Assembly (NCBI GenBank): GCA_026874595.1
Contig: CM049322.1
Coordinates: 43,772,840 to 43,836,839 of the forward strand
Reading direction: 5' to 3'
Source: Sipunculus nudus
Taxonomy: Eukaryota > Annelida > Sipuncula > Golfingiida > Sipunculidae
Length of the DNA stretch: 64,000 nt
The notes beneath the pieces were generated by a model that did not search any database, was not told the DNA's origin, and was given only the letters and a program-made list of their open reading frames with translations. A program made the translations under genes and the position numbers. The first letter of the stretch is position 1. Every line of letters starts with the position of its first letter. Positions 25,126 to 32,930 of the stretch are shown here, piece after piece.

Positions 25126-28100
25126 GAGGGGGAGCGAAAAAAAGAGAGAGGAAGGGACAGATAGAAAGAGATATAGATGGACAGGCACAGAGAGACGGGG
25201 AGAGAGAGAAAAAGAGAGATATAAGGCCAAAAAAAAAATAAGGTATGGTTCTCAGGCACTTTTTATCAGAAATCAGTGCGGGCGGGCGGTATTTTATTTT
25301 TGACCTTTTTTTGGATGTTTCGATAAAAATGTCATATAATCAGGAAAAAGCATGAAAACAACAATTTTTTTTCTAAACACTACATAAATTGTATTATTTA
25401 TCTTCTTGAAAGATAAAAATCAAAATAAAAATTTTTGATGCGGGGGGTTAAAATTGACGCGGGCGGTGCCTGAGAACCATACCTTTTATTTTTTTGACCT
25501 AAAACAGAGGAACAAAGTGAGACAGTGAGACCTAGAGAAATGGTCCGGCAGCCAAAAGTCATTTTTTCAGCTAACCTTGTTTTATGGTCTTAAGTTTTTA
25601 AGTATCATGTGTAAGAAATAAGTTGGTTGGCCCTCTATCAGCCTTTTGCAATTTTTACTAATTAGCATAAAACAAAATGGCCGCCAAAATAATGCTAAAC
25701 AGCAAAAAATGCCATAATTACCTTTACATTTGACTTAGAGGGTCATCCAATACATTAATTCTAGGGTATCATGACCCAGAGAATTCTTTTTTTGGTATTG
25801 TTTTAGTCATAATGACCACCATTTTTAAAGTAGCTGTTGTCCCATTTGAAATAAATGTAAATGTACTGGACACATGATTTTGTTAGTACCCATGTTCCAA
25901 AGCATTCTGCAAATCGAGAGTAATAAATTAAACTAATTAAACACTCAAGTATATATGAAGATGAGATGATCAAACGTTCCGGAAAAACGGCTGTTATACA
26001 TTTTGAAAATAATATGCTTTTCTGTGACCTATGTATGGCCTTCATAATGAAACAGTAAGAGTGAAACTGCCGTTATCCACAGTTTTTATTTCTCCCCCCC
26101 CCCCCCCCCCTTGTGTCACGACGAGGCCCGATATTTACAATTTAGGCGAGATTTTGCTTGGTTGGGGGTGGATTATGTGAGCATGATCTGCGTCCTTTTA
26201 AATAAAAATGGCACCTTTGCAGAAATAACATGGGAACATGGGGGGGGGGGGGGGGGATGAGAACAGTTGCAGCCGGCCTCTTTCATAATACAGATTAAAA
26301 CAAGTACTTAAAGAAACTATTAACACGGTAATATTACTATTTTTTTCATTATTGATAAATATTGCATGACAGTGTAATGAAATTTTATGCATGGGTTCGA
26401 ATGAAATATTTGATGGGGATTGTCTTTTCATTCTTAATATAAAGAATATTCATATAATAATAGAGGTGATCTAGAATGATTAATAATATAATATTTTCCC
26501 CGTTTCTATATCAAACAAATAAAATTATACAAAAAAATCTTTTATACGAATATGCTTACTTATATATTCATTATTCAGATTCTTGGTCACGAGGCATAAG
26601 AAATTGCTTTTCATTTTTATGGGAACCAATAACATCAAAACACGTTTAGCACTTCAGGGAAGTATACGGTGACCTAGTCCTCTCAAGTTAAACACGGGGC
26701 ACAACATAATCTCCTTGGATGAGATAATTATAATATCCAGAGCTAAAAACATGTTTGTATTTGACAGGCGCGGTAAGATGCGAGTACAAACGTATGTTCG
26801 ACATCCACTCCAGCGAAAAAGGGAAAGTCTTCGCCAAAAAACGCTACTACCCAGAGGGGACGACCTTGACCTTCAAATGTCTGTCAAAGATAGAATCTGG
26901 GATCACGTGGATGTGGAGACGTTCTGACGAAGGCGTTGAGAATGTTCTCGCCAGAGACGGCTCGCTACTGTCCGGGGTGAAGATATTACTTGAGGACCGG
27001 TACACCATTTCCCAACTGAATTCTAATTATGACTTACAAGAGAATACGCTCACTATCACAGGTGGGTTTGCTTTGCGAATAAGGGTGAATCCAACATTCT
27101 CAATCAGTGTTCCGTAATTTTTCTTTGAGTGAAGACATTGTGGAATAGAGGTGCGGACCGGACCGCTTAATCCGGTCCGGTCCACAGTTTTGCGCTTGAC
27201 CGAACCAGGCCGGTATTACAAAATACCGGACCGCCTACCCCTGGACCGGATCGGTCCAGACCGTCCCTTCTGAAATTTATTGGTTTGTGTAATTGCTGAA
27301 TTTTGTTCAAGTTCACCCTGCAACTCTTTGTTTTGAACATTGTGCTTGGGTTTGTAGGTAGCTTACAAGTAAAGACACATTATCCCCAATTAATGTACTG
27401 AACCACTGGCAGAAATTTTGCTTCAAGCAATTTTTCCAGCTAGTTTAGAAATAAAATTTCAGGGTGTATAAAGAGGGTTTTTTTTGGGGGTCAGTAGAAT
27501 GATTTACTGATTAATAAATCATTTTTGTGGCGACAGCATGTATAATATCATTTAAACTGTTTTTAATTTTAATTAAATAAATGGAGCGGGCCGCTTTGAC
27601 TGGTCCATCTTCAGTAACGGACCGCCTACAGCTGGACTGGGCAATGATTAGACCGCTGTGGTGATGGACCGGACTATGAGGGGGTGGTCCGGTTCGGTCT
27701 GCACCTCTTTTGTGTTGTCTATGCTCTGTCCTGTGTCCACGTGGTTTTTCGCAATAATTGTTTTACGATCATTTTGAAAAATACACTTCGGCCTCATATT
27801 AATATGCAGAAATTCTACGAAATTTTGTAGAATTTAAGGACCTGATTTAATGCAAAATTACGATATTTACTTTGCGACACAGTCTAATTGTTTTTAATAA
27901 GAAAACCTCTGCCCGATGTAAGTCACTCCACAGAGGTCAAGGTAAGACATTTAAGCGCAAGAAAGACGTTATTCCTTATTCACTCTTTGGCAATCGGCGG
28001 AATATTTCCTGCAATGTGTGTACAGGCCAGAATATTTTAATGGCTCAAATGACTAACCCCCTCGCCCCTAAATACCCTTTTTACGAGCAAATTAAACATT

Positions 28101-28518
28101 AATTAACATGGATATTTATATTGAATTGGGTTTTACCTCATATCCATTTCTTTTAATGAGCAGATGCCAAGCCTTATGACAGTGGGACCTACATTTGTCA
28201 GACATCAAACGAAGGGACTGCCTTCAGCTCCAGAAAAATCACCGTAGCAGGTAAAGGACGGCCATCTCAGGCAAAAAGAACTTACCTGTAACTGGAAAAG
28301 AAAATTATTACAACATTTACACATGTGGATTTGTAGGGTAAATTTTTACTTTTGCACTTGTATGTGTGACTTATTTCTCCAATGGAATGAGATTTTCAAC
28401 TAATATTCTAGCATGATGATATACAATTTATCTACTTTTTGTCAAAATAGTAAAATTTCCCTCTATAACTGCAATTATTCTGTACGTGGTAGTATTCTCA
28501 GCTGTTAAAACGTAAGAC

Positions 28519-28583
<65 letters not shown>

Positions 28584-28725
28584 TTATTTATATTCATACA
28601 TATTGTAAAAATGTATATATATAATGTTAATATTATACCCATACTTATAGGTACACGCAAATGTATTATATATTATATATTATATAACATTATATTAATG
28701 TATTTGTTAATATAGTTTATTTAGC

Positions 28726-28760
<35 letters not shown>

Positions 28761-31700
28761 ATATATATAAATATATAGGGAAACTGAGCGATACGTCTGT
28801 GACGATGACAACCAGCGCCCCTCTGAAGGCGGCCGGTCAGGTGGAAATTACCAACGGTGATAAAATCACAGTCACGTGCGTTACTCACGCTGCCAATGTG
28901 CAGCCAACCGTAGTGGTGCTCCTTGGTAACAGGACCCTTCAGAAGTACATGGAACCAAATCCTGTTGTTCAAACGGACAAGGGCGAAGGGTAAGCTATAA
29001 CTAAGGTTATATAGCTATTTGATCATTGTCATGGAGAGAACTGTTTACCTTTTTGTCATGGTATAATTTCGTAACACTTTAACACTTTTTTTTGCATATA
29101 AGATACATATATATTCAGCTCGTTGCATCTTTTTTGGTTTTCATGAACGATGGACTTCCGTATATTTTAATATTACATGCAAAAATAACATGCACTGAAA
29201 TAATAAAAGAAAAAAATCAATGTACAAACACTGTTTCTTAAGACTGTTAACTAGAGAAATTTGTTTAATAAAATGAAGGGGACTTTTTTTTTATTCAAAA
29301 CAGTTTGTTTCTGATGAACCAGTCTTTGAGACAGAACTTTAACATTTAAGCGGTTACGAAGAATTTCGGAACACTTACTGTTAAACAGTTTAAAAAAAAA
29401 CATAAGGACATCACAATGGCGTATTCTGTTCATCACCTTCACAGAACAAAAAGTACATAAACCATTCACAGCACTCTCTCTTAAAAGTTGCCTATACAAT
29501 TCAGTATATTAAATGGACTAGCCTGGATTATATCATCGATTACTTATCTGCTATGTTAAACTACTATTGCAGATTGTTAATTACCTAACTAGAATTTTGC
29601 CTTCTAAGTGTTTCGTAAACGTTTTCATATGGGGAAATACATGGCCGATCACAGATTTACACCCATGTCGGTAACACACGTATCCGGCGTACCAACCGCT
29701 TTGCTATTGGAGCAAGCTTCATCAGCGAAACCGTTCGGTCCGCTTTTATATGCACCCTGTTTCAAGACCCCTCTTAAAGAGCGTGCTGCTGTCAGAACAA
29801 GCATAGTTATCCTTGGAGTCACACTTTTTGTGAACTAGGTGGCGGCAATTACCCAATTAACTGAAACCATCATTCCCCTGGCCCATCCCTTGGGTGTCAT
29901 CCCGGACGAGCCCCCATTTGCTATGTAAACAACTTGTTAAGGGGAAATATATGGCAGTTAGCGGATTCGAACCGATGTCAGTCGCGCACATGTCCGGCGT
30001 TCCAACCGCTTCGCTAGAAAAGCAAGCTTAACAAGCGAGACAGTTTGCTTCGCTTTTATATGCACCCCTTTACATAAGGAATGCAATTCGTCGTCATGTG
30101 AGGGCCCTTATTGTGAAATGCTCCCCAACCCGTGTTTCCACTAACTTATTCTGCCCATATTCCCACTTTCGTTCGCGCATAAGTGATTGTACATCTGTGA
30201 ATATTCCTTAATGACTTTCCTGAAACCAGTCAATGTTTATCAAAATCTAACCGGTTCTTCATTGGCCAATTCCCGAAATAGTCTGGTTACGCGAGTTATA
30301 GTTGTTTACAAACACACAAACAAGATTACCAGGGGTCACGCGCTTGCCGGAAATGGAAATAATACAGACAAACAGAGAGACTGTAAAACAGAGTGTAACT
30401 GTAAAATTTGCCGAGTTATAAGCATTTACCTGAAATCTTGTTTCCTCACGTTTGAAGAGATAAAGTGCGAGATTTGGCGTGACTTGCAGTGATATCTTGT
30501 CAAGCTGGTCATATGTTACGATATGCCGACAACTACACCTGTGTAACTGTAAAATTAGCCGAGTGATAAGCATTTATCTGAAATCTCATTTTTTATCGTA
30601 TGATGAGATATACTGCGAAATTTGGCTTGACTTGCAGTATTATTTTGTCAAGCTGGTCATACATTACAATAAGCCGACAACTAAACCTGTGTAACTATAA
30701 ATGTCATCGAGTTATAAGCATTTCCGTGAAGTCTCGTTTTTATCTCGTTTGACGAGATATAGTGTGAGATTTGGCGTGACTTGCAGTGTTATCTTGTCTA
30801 GTTGGTCATATATTATGATACGCCGACAACTAGACATATGTAACAGTAAATTACGCCGAGTTATAAGCATTTGTATGAAATCACTTTTTTTCTCGTTTGG
30901 CGAGATTTAGTGCGAGATTTGGCAAGACTTGGAATATTATCTTGTCAAACTATATGTAACGAAATGACGAAAACAAAACCTGTGTAGCTGTAAACGTCAC
31001 CGAGGTATAAGCATTTCCGTGAAGTCTCGTTCTTTTCTCGTTTGTTGGGATATGGTGCGATATTTGAACAATCTTTAGTCTTATCACGTCCAGCTGACCA
31101 AATGTTGCGAAATGCCAAAAACTAGACCCGTCTAGCTTAAAAAGTCGCCATGTTATAAGCATATCCGTGAAGTCTCGTTTTTTTTTGCGTTTGACAAGAT
31201 ATAGTGCAATATTTCGCGGGACTTCTAGTTTTAACATGTCAAGCTAGCCATAAGCTACCCAATGACGAAAACCCGGTCTCTGTAGCTAAAAAATTAACAA
31301 AGATATAAAAAATGTAGCATGAATATTTTAATATTATCAAGTTTTTACCCAAAAATGCGTAACCATGGTAACCGCAAACGAAGCTAGCTACATATCATAT
31401 GAAAGACCATAAGATGTCCAACAAAATGAGCTATAGTTTATGTTTGTAACATATACAATTTTGGAGATATGGCTCGAAACGTATATGTCGTAGGTTATTG
31501 ACTGCAGCGCCTCCAAGCGGCCATATTAAAAATGAGAAACAATTTCGAAGTCGAGGCCTCTAGGGTATCTGTAAGCGAAATATCGCCAAGTCACGTTTCC
31601 TTGACTTTCGACCGATGTAGACCAATAACAATAGGCGGCCAGGACTTCTACAAGCTACGAAAGCGATTGATTCAAAATTGTGACCTGTAGAGATGGGACA

Positions 31701-32816
31701 TACAAACAAACAGACAGACAGACGGGTATACGGAACTGAAGAATATGCAAATATGCAAATACACGTGGATGATTCTGGCATAGGTAATAATGGTGTTGTG
31801 TCGACATACATGAATGTGATACAGTGAAAGAGTAACGAAGACTGCATTAAGTGAAATGTATTAACTCGGTTACCCATGCAGAAAGTTTTACACAGGTACA
31901 TGTGTGTGTGTTCTAATTATTATCAACATACTGTCAAATTAATATTACCGTCAAATTTAGAATACGAGATTTGGAAATGTACGAAGACAGACATCGTGTT
32001 ACAGTGACTGCCACAGAGGTTCCCATTTCCTGTGACGATGACGACAAAACGTTAACCTGCACAGCCACAGCCCCAGTAAACCAATTCGCTAACAAAGATA
32101 TGAAGATCAAGGTCACAGGTAGGTCTCACAATTCATACCCACAGCATTTCTTTTTTTTCATCTGTATCCAATCAATATAATCATGTGTCGTGGGTGCTAC
32201 ACCTACATCGTCAAACATTGTACGACTTATTCCTGATTTTGAATTATAATGATTTCTTACAAATATATACGATATTTGGTTTTAGTGCCATATACCACGT
32301 AAGGTTAATAATCGAGTCTTTGTGGTACATATGTACAGAAAAACCGTCGAATGGTTCGAAAAGGATTCGTATGCAGCCCTGCACAAATAACTCAACTTGT
32401 ACAATTTACTATAGTGGTTTATCCATAATTTTCACATGCGACCTGTATGTGACATCTGGGTTGCAGTGTTTATGTTTAGTGGCAGCCTCCATGAACGGAA
32501 GCGAAACAGCGACTTGTGACATCTGGCAGCCCCCGTAAATGGTTTCGAGAAACTGGGAGATAAAACATTAGGGTTCGATAAGGGCCATTGGATGCGACAT
32601 TTCTCGAACAAATGTTATATGCATTACGAATATTATAATGTACATTTTAAAATGATATATGACTTAAATTTTCTACATGCTTGTTTTTTAGCATTTTTTA
32701 ACACTTTTATCTTTGTTTCAGGTTGCGGTGATAATACAGGGGCAGCCACTGTCGTTTTCGCCACAAGGTTGTACTTACTGCTGTCCATGATACCGCTGTT
32801 GTTTGTTGTCTTGTGA
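14467..32816 (+). CDS. Ig-superfamily protein with A-B-A-B domains, secreted or GPI-anchored (spliced gene, overall)
   Basis: CDS joined by hand: 14467-14500, 21512-21784, 23097-23168, 23975-24080, 24788-24957, 26768-27061, 28164-28250, 28779-28989, 31961-32118, then either 32722-32816 (total 1500 nt, 499 aa) or 32339-32538 (1605 nt, 534 aa). All internal junctions have AG/GT and phases agree (1,1,1,2,1,1,1,2,1). There are no stops. Layout: signal peptide 1-19; A1 ~20-126 (C48, W61, C114); B1 127-218 (C150, C186, C195); A2 219-345 (C256, W266/W268, C328); B2 346-468 (C379, C440, C449). The last segment is a GPI-type tail or a Cys-rich tail. N-glycosylation sequons include N43, N58, N153 and N396. 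Expected at the cell surface or secreted, in adhesion or recognition (inferred from family). No known named family is recognised. Confidence 0.75.
14706..14753. repeat. (TA)n microsatellite
   Basis: Uninterrupted TA run of about 48 bp near the start of intron 1. Confidence 0.9.
16083..16126. repeat. poly-C run flanked by an inverted repeat
   Basis: TTCCTTCGAC, then about 17 C, then GTCGTAGGAA. The arms are complementary apart from one base, so this can form a hairpin with a C-rich loop (G-rich on the other strand). Confidence 0.6.
16245..17009. repeat. ~30-bp tandem array, left part
   Basis: Degenerate units of about 28-32 bp on the theme 'gattaatggaatatattcca' plus 'ggtttgct'. They grade rightwards into 'aggtatgtttatcaaagga' plus 'atattgtcc'. 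The same unit continues at 20754-20960 and 21304-21400, so this is one array split by insertions. Diverged, non-coding. Confidence 0.85.
17010..17400. repeat. left subterminal GAACC/GGTTC repeat cluster of the transposon
   Basis: About a dozen copies of short palindromic phrases such as 'gaacccttaagggttctt' and 'ggttcttcatagaaccc'. The matching right cluster lies at 20588-20753. An apparent frame at 17181-17429 is a by-product of the repeats. Confidence 0.8.
18468..18545 (-). pseudogene. terminal exon remnant inside the transposon
   Basis: On the - strand, TTCTTTTGCAG precedes an open 25-codon stretch ([20 protein letters not shown], then TAKRA) and a TAA. It joins in phase 0 to the exon remnant at 18877-18956. 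Too short for the usual frame search but supported by splice signals on both sides of the intron. The protein family is not recognised. Confidence 0.45.
18877..18956 (-). pseudogene. exon remnant with internal stop inside the transposon
   Basis: TTCTTTTCAG acceptor, then 80 bp ending AAG|GTAGGT. The sensible frame reads LTINAAAV, stop, [17 protein letters not shown], so it is broken by one TAA. Its phase agrees with the following exon at 18545-18468. It is presumably part of a gene carried or once encoded by the 17010-20753 element. Confidence 0.45.
19098..19174. repeat. (TA)n microsatellite
   Basis: Two TA runs of about 20 and 50 bp inside the transposon. Another lies at 19493-19522. Confidence 0.9.
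19600..19917 (-). pseudogene. probable upstream exon remnant inside the transposon
   Basis: The - strand frame from about 19870 down to 19645 is open, non-repetitive and of normal composition ([20 protein letters not shown]...). After a TGA it continues in the same frame as [11 protein letters not shown] to a good donor CGG|GTAAGT near 19608. Its end phase does not match the next remnant, so an exon is missing or a frameshift has occurred. Function unknown. Confidence 0.35.
20033..20157. mobile_element. ~125-bp element with GGGGCGGAT / ATCCGCCAC ends
   Basis: Left 'aaaggggcggat' and right 'ggggatccgccactgc' form short inverted ends. It is a relative of the GGGGCGGATCC family seen at 9818-10040 and 24715, nested in the 3.7 kb transposon. 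Confidence 0.4.
20158..20340. repeat. (TA)n and (TG)n microsatellite
   Basis: A TA-rich run about 20158-20235 continues into a TG run about 20235-20262. Repetitive Tyr/Ile and Cys/Val frames are artefacts. Confidence 0.9.
20754..21400. repeat. ~30-bp tandem array, right part, with a ~340-bp insert
   Basis: Units 'caggtatgtttatcaaagga' plus 'atattgtc' resume right after the transposon and again at 21304. Between them (about 20961-21303) lies an unrelated, more GC-rich segment ending in an A-rich stretch ('aaataatttaaataaaaaaa'), probably a retroposed insertion. Its origin is not recognised. Confidence 0.6.
21512..21784 (+). CDS. Ig gene exon 2: first part of Ig domain A1
   Basis: Acceptor TATTTTTCAG, donor TCAG|GTACGT, phase 1 on both sides, 273 bp. 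It encodes the end of the signal peptide, then a B-strand cysteine in NNVTITC (C48) and a C-strand tryptophan in NFTWVRY (W61), standard marks of an Ig fold. It ends at LNFKLKVS, the E strand, so the domain is completed in the next exon. Sequons at N43 and N58. Confidence 0.8.
21785..23096 (+). other. Ig gene intron 2, with GC-rich inverted-repeat element
   Basis: Starts GTACGT and ends TTCTAG. About 21840-22550 holds an imperfect inverted-repeat pair ('cttttccatttgcgcggaaa' against 'tttccgcgcgcatggaaaag') and a three-fold ~70-bp repeat 'cgtttccgcgtgcatggaaa' at about 22347, 22419 and 22487. This is a probable MITE of ~700 bp. The rest is AT-rich with nothing recognised. Confidence 0.45.
23097..23168 (+). 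CDS. Ig gene exon 3: end of Ig domain A1
   Basis: A 72-bp exon (acceptor TCTAG, donor AAAAG|GTAAGT), phase 1 to phase 1. It supplies WETGLFGC, equivalent to the D-x-G-x-Y-x-C signature of the Ig F strand. Its cysteine (C114) is 11 residues after the intron-split codon, the same distance as in the matching exon of A2 (C328). Spacing C48 to C114 is 66 residues, normal for an Ig domain. Confidence 0.75.
23248..23375. repeat. 80-bp tandem duplication
   Basis: 'acatctctatacaaagtc' followed by 'aatcatatgatttggcta' occurs twice, 80 bp apart, in intron 3. Non-coding. Confidence 0.8.
23543..23588. repeat. (TA)n microsatellite
   Basis: TA run of about 46 bp in intron 3. Confidence 0.9.
23975..24080 (+). 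CDS. Ig gene exon 4: first part of domain B1
   Basis: Acceptor CTTGTAG, donor GACAG|GTATTT, 106 bp, entering in phase 1 and leaving in phase 2. It encodes [20 protein letters not shown] and on through [15 protein letters not shown], with one cysteine (C150) and a sequon at N153. The phase pattern (1 in, 2 out) is the same as exon 8, the matching half of B2. It has no clear Trp, so B is not a standard Ig domain at sequence level. Confidence 0.75.
24320..24730 (-). mobile_element. tRNA-derived SINE-like insertion (intron 4)
   Basis: On the - strand the sequence around 24583-24593 gives GGGTTCGATTC, a good RNA polymerase III B box, about 60 bp after a tRNA-like head (GACGAGGAGTTAAATACGTC). The flank at 24700-24726 carries the AGATCCGCCCCTG signature of the GGGGCGGATCC family, and a poly-C run of ~15 lies at 24375-24389. 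So a SINE and a second small repeat adjoin. The frames seen here are by-products. Confidence 0.45.
24788..24957 (+). CDS. Ig gene exon 5: end of domain B1
   Basis: Acceptor TTGTTTTAG, donor AACAG|GTAAAA, 170 bp, phase 2 in and phase 1 out. It encodes [19 protein letters not shown], then DDDGDELEC and a hydrophobic, Phe-rich end. Key motif: C186-D-D-D-x5-C195. The first of these cysteines is 24 residues after the split codon, exactly as in exon 9 of B2, where C-D-D-D-x5-C recurs. This pair identifies B1 and B2 as duplicates. Confidence 0.8.
25079..25122. repeat. (GA)n microsatellite
   Basis: GAGAGA run of about 44 bp in intron 5, continuing as purine-rich DNA to ~25220. Arg-Glu and Ser-Leu frames over it are artefacts. 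Confidence 0.9.
25226..25499. mobile_element. MITE with 19-bp perfect core inverted repeats (intron 5)
   Basis: 'aggtatggttctcaggcac' (25241-25259) is the exact reverse complement of 'gtgcctgagaaccatacct' (25466-25484). The match extends outward imperfectly through A-rich sequence to 'ggcc' / 'gacc', for ~35 bp arms in total. The interior is AT-rich with 'gcgggcgg' near both ends. No coding capacity. Confidence 0.75.
25500..26767 (+). other. rest of Ig gene intron 5
   Basis: AT-rich, no exon found. Contains poly-C (~17, about 26094-26110) and poly-G (~17, about 26240-26256). Ends with the acceptor TATTTGACAG before exon 6. Confidence 0.4.
26768..27061 (+). CDS. Ig gene exon 6: first part of Ig domain A2
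   Basis: Acceptor TTTGACAG, donor CACAG|GTGGGT, 294 bp, phase 1 to phase 1. It encodes [12 protein letters not shown] (B-strand cysteine C256), then SGITWMW (core tryptophan W266/W268) and LQENTLTIT as the E strand. An extra early cysteine (C223) has no counterpart in A1 and could pair elsewhere. It is the best Ig match in the gene. The domain is split from its F strand by the next intron, as in A1. Confidence 0.85.
27147..27708. mobile_element. hAT-like non-autonomous element with CCGGACC-rich ends (intron 6)
   Basis: The left end 'agaggtgcggaccggacc' and the right end 'ggtccggttcggtctgcacctct' are inverted repeats with a few mismatches. Subterminal regions repeat GGACCG/CGGTCC motifs. Length is 562 bp, non-coding. 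I could not find a clean 8-bp target duplication, so hAT membership rests on the end sequence and is tentative. Confidence 0.55.
27709..28163 (+). other. rest of Ig gene intron 6
   Basis: AT-rich sequence with no exon-like frame that fits the gene's phases. Ends AATGAGCAG before exon 7. Confidence 0.35.
28164..28250 (+). CDS. Ig gene exon 7: end of Ig domain A2
   Basis: Acceptor ATGAGCAG, donor GCAG|GTAAAG, 87 bp, phase 1 to phase 1. It encodes [20 protein letters not shown] and then [16 protein letters not shown] is the textbook F-strand signature of Ig V/I-set domains. C328 lies 72 residues after C256, and 11 residues after the split codon as in A1. FSSRKITV forms the G strand. Confidence 0.85.
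28251..28778 (+). repeat. Ig gene intron 7 with (TA)n arrays
   Basis: Three TA-rich stretches, about 28521-28580, 28660-28690 and 28727-28777. The last runs right up to the acceptor ATATATAG of exon 8, so exon 8 has an unusually poor pyrimidine tract. Confidence 0.7.
28779..28989 (+). CDS. Ig gene exon 8: first part of domain B2
   Basis: Acceptor ATATATAG, donor GAAGG|GTAAGC, 211 bp, phase 1 in and phase 2 out, like exon 4. It encodes a Thr/Ser-rich lead ([14 protein letters not shown]), then GDKITVTC (C379) and a Val-rich strand PTVVVLLGN with a sequon at N396. The C-strand Trp of classical Ig domains is absent. It is twice as long as exon 4, so B2 has a fuller N-terminal half than B1. Confidence 0.75.
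29630..29775 (-). mobile_element. tRNA-derived SINE, copy 1
   Basis: On the - strand an A-box-like TAGCAAAGCGGTTGG (29692-29706) is followed by a degenerate B box (GGGTGTAAATC). It parallels the copy at 29930-30075 base for base over most of its length, including 'cgcttttatatgcaccc' at the 5' side. The B box is decayed, so it is probably silent. Confidence 0.6.
29930..30075 (-). mobile_element. tRNA-derived SINE, copy 2
   Basis: On the - strand TAGCGAAGCGGTTGG (A box, 30002-30016) and GGTTCGAATCC (perfect B box, 29963-29973) sit about 30 bp apart, the arrangement of a tRNA gene. The sequence does not fold as a complete tRNA with a 3' acceptor half, so it is called a SINE head rather than a tRNA. 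It lies about 310 bp from copy 1 in the same orientation. Confidence 0.65.
30290..31310. repeat. ~148-bp tandem array, about 7 units
   Basis: 'ccgagttataagcatttacc' and variants recur at 30291, 30411, 30559, 30707, 30856, 31000 and 31148 (mostly 144-149 bp apart). Each is followed by 'tctcgttt', 'gagatttggcgtgacttgca' and 'cttgtcaagctggtcata'. Non-coding. It lies wholly in intron 8. Confidence 0.85.
31961..32118 (+). CDS. Ig gene exon 9: end of domain B2
   Basis: Acceptor CAAATTTAG, donor CACAG|GTAGGT, 158 bp, phase 2 in and phase 1 out, like exon 5. It encodes [19 protein letters not shown], then DDDDKTLTC and [17 protein letters not shown]. The C440-D-D-D-x5-C449 motif repeats the B1 motif, and C440 is 24 residues after the split codon in both. 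It can splice in phase to either last exon. Confidence 0.8.
32339..32538 (+). CDS. Ig gene alternative last exon a: Cys-rich secreted tail
   Basis: Acceptor ATGTACAG, then 66 codons to TAA, in phase with exon 9. It encodes [15 protein letters not shown] and on to ATCDIWQPP: six cysteines (C-x5-C-x12-C-x9-C-x-C-x13-C) and three sequons, with no membrane segment. A possible donor CC|GTAAAT overlaps the stop codon but leaves in phase 2, which does not fit exon 32722-32816. I therefore read it as a terminal exon giving a soluble form. A short version ending at C|GTATGC (near 32371) is also conceivable. Confidence 0.55.
32722..32816 (+). CDS. Ig gene alternative last exon b: GPI-anchor signal tail
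   Basis: Acceptor TTTGTTTCAG, 31 codons and TGA, in phase with exon 9. It encodes [16 protein letters not shown] then [15 protein letters not shown] at the very C-terminus: small residues (N473, G475, A476) as likely anchor sites, a spacer, and a 15-residue hydrophobic end with no cytoplasmic tail. This is the classical layout of a GPI attachment signal, so this form should sit on the outer cell membrane. Confidence 0.7.
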
Positions 32817-32874
32817 TCAACTTGATTTACTCCGTAATTCATAACAGAAGAGAATGAATCAAACAAAGGACCCA

Positions 32875-32930
32875 TAGGTCAGGTTGCTCAGCTGGAGAGC
32901 ATAACTTGTAACACGCGGGCCTGATATAAA
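32875..32930 (+). mobile_element. SINE-head fragment
   Basis: TTGCTCAGCTGGAGAGC (from 32884) matches a pol III A box and tRNA D-arm. No B box follows, so only the 5' half of a tRNA-derived element remains, just after the end of the Ig gene. Confidence 0.4.

Larger units (their letters stand above)
28990..31960 (+). other. Ig gene intron 8 (3.0 kb)
   Basis: Starts GTAAGC, ends AAATTTAG. Contains two SINE copies (29630-30075) and the 148-bp array (30290-31310). 29060-29600 and 31320-31950 are AT-rich with no exon or element recognised. Confidence 0.5.

Noticed and set aside
24991..25303. Ser-Leu and Arg-Glu repeat frames
   Set aside because: Translation of a GA microsatellite and adjoining purine-rich DNA.
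29940..30020. Functional tRNA gene
   Set aside because: A and B boxes are present but a full cloverleaf with acceptor pairing is not; a second diverged copy nearby points to a SINE.
30290..31310. CRISPR array
   Set aside because: Units are contiguous 148-bp repeats without short constant repeats and unique spacers, in eukaryotic DNA.
32185..32338. Use of the earlier acceptor TTTTAG at ~32285 for alternative exon a
   Set aside because: In the phase required by exon 9 it meets TAA after four codons; the acceptor at 32338 keeps the frame open.
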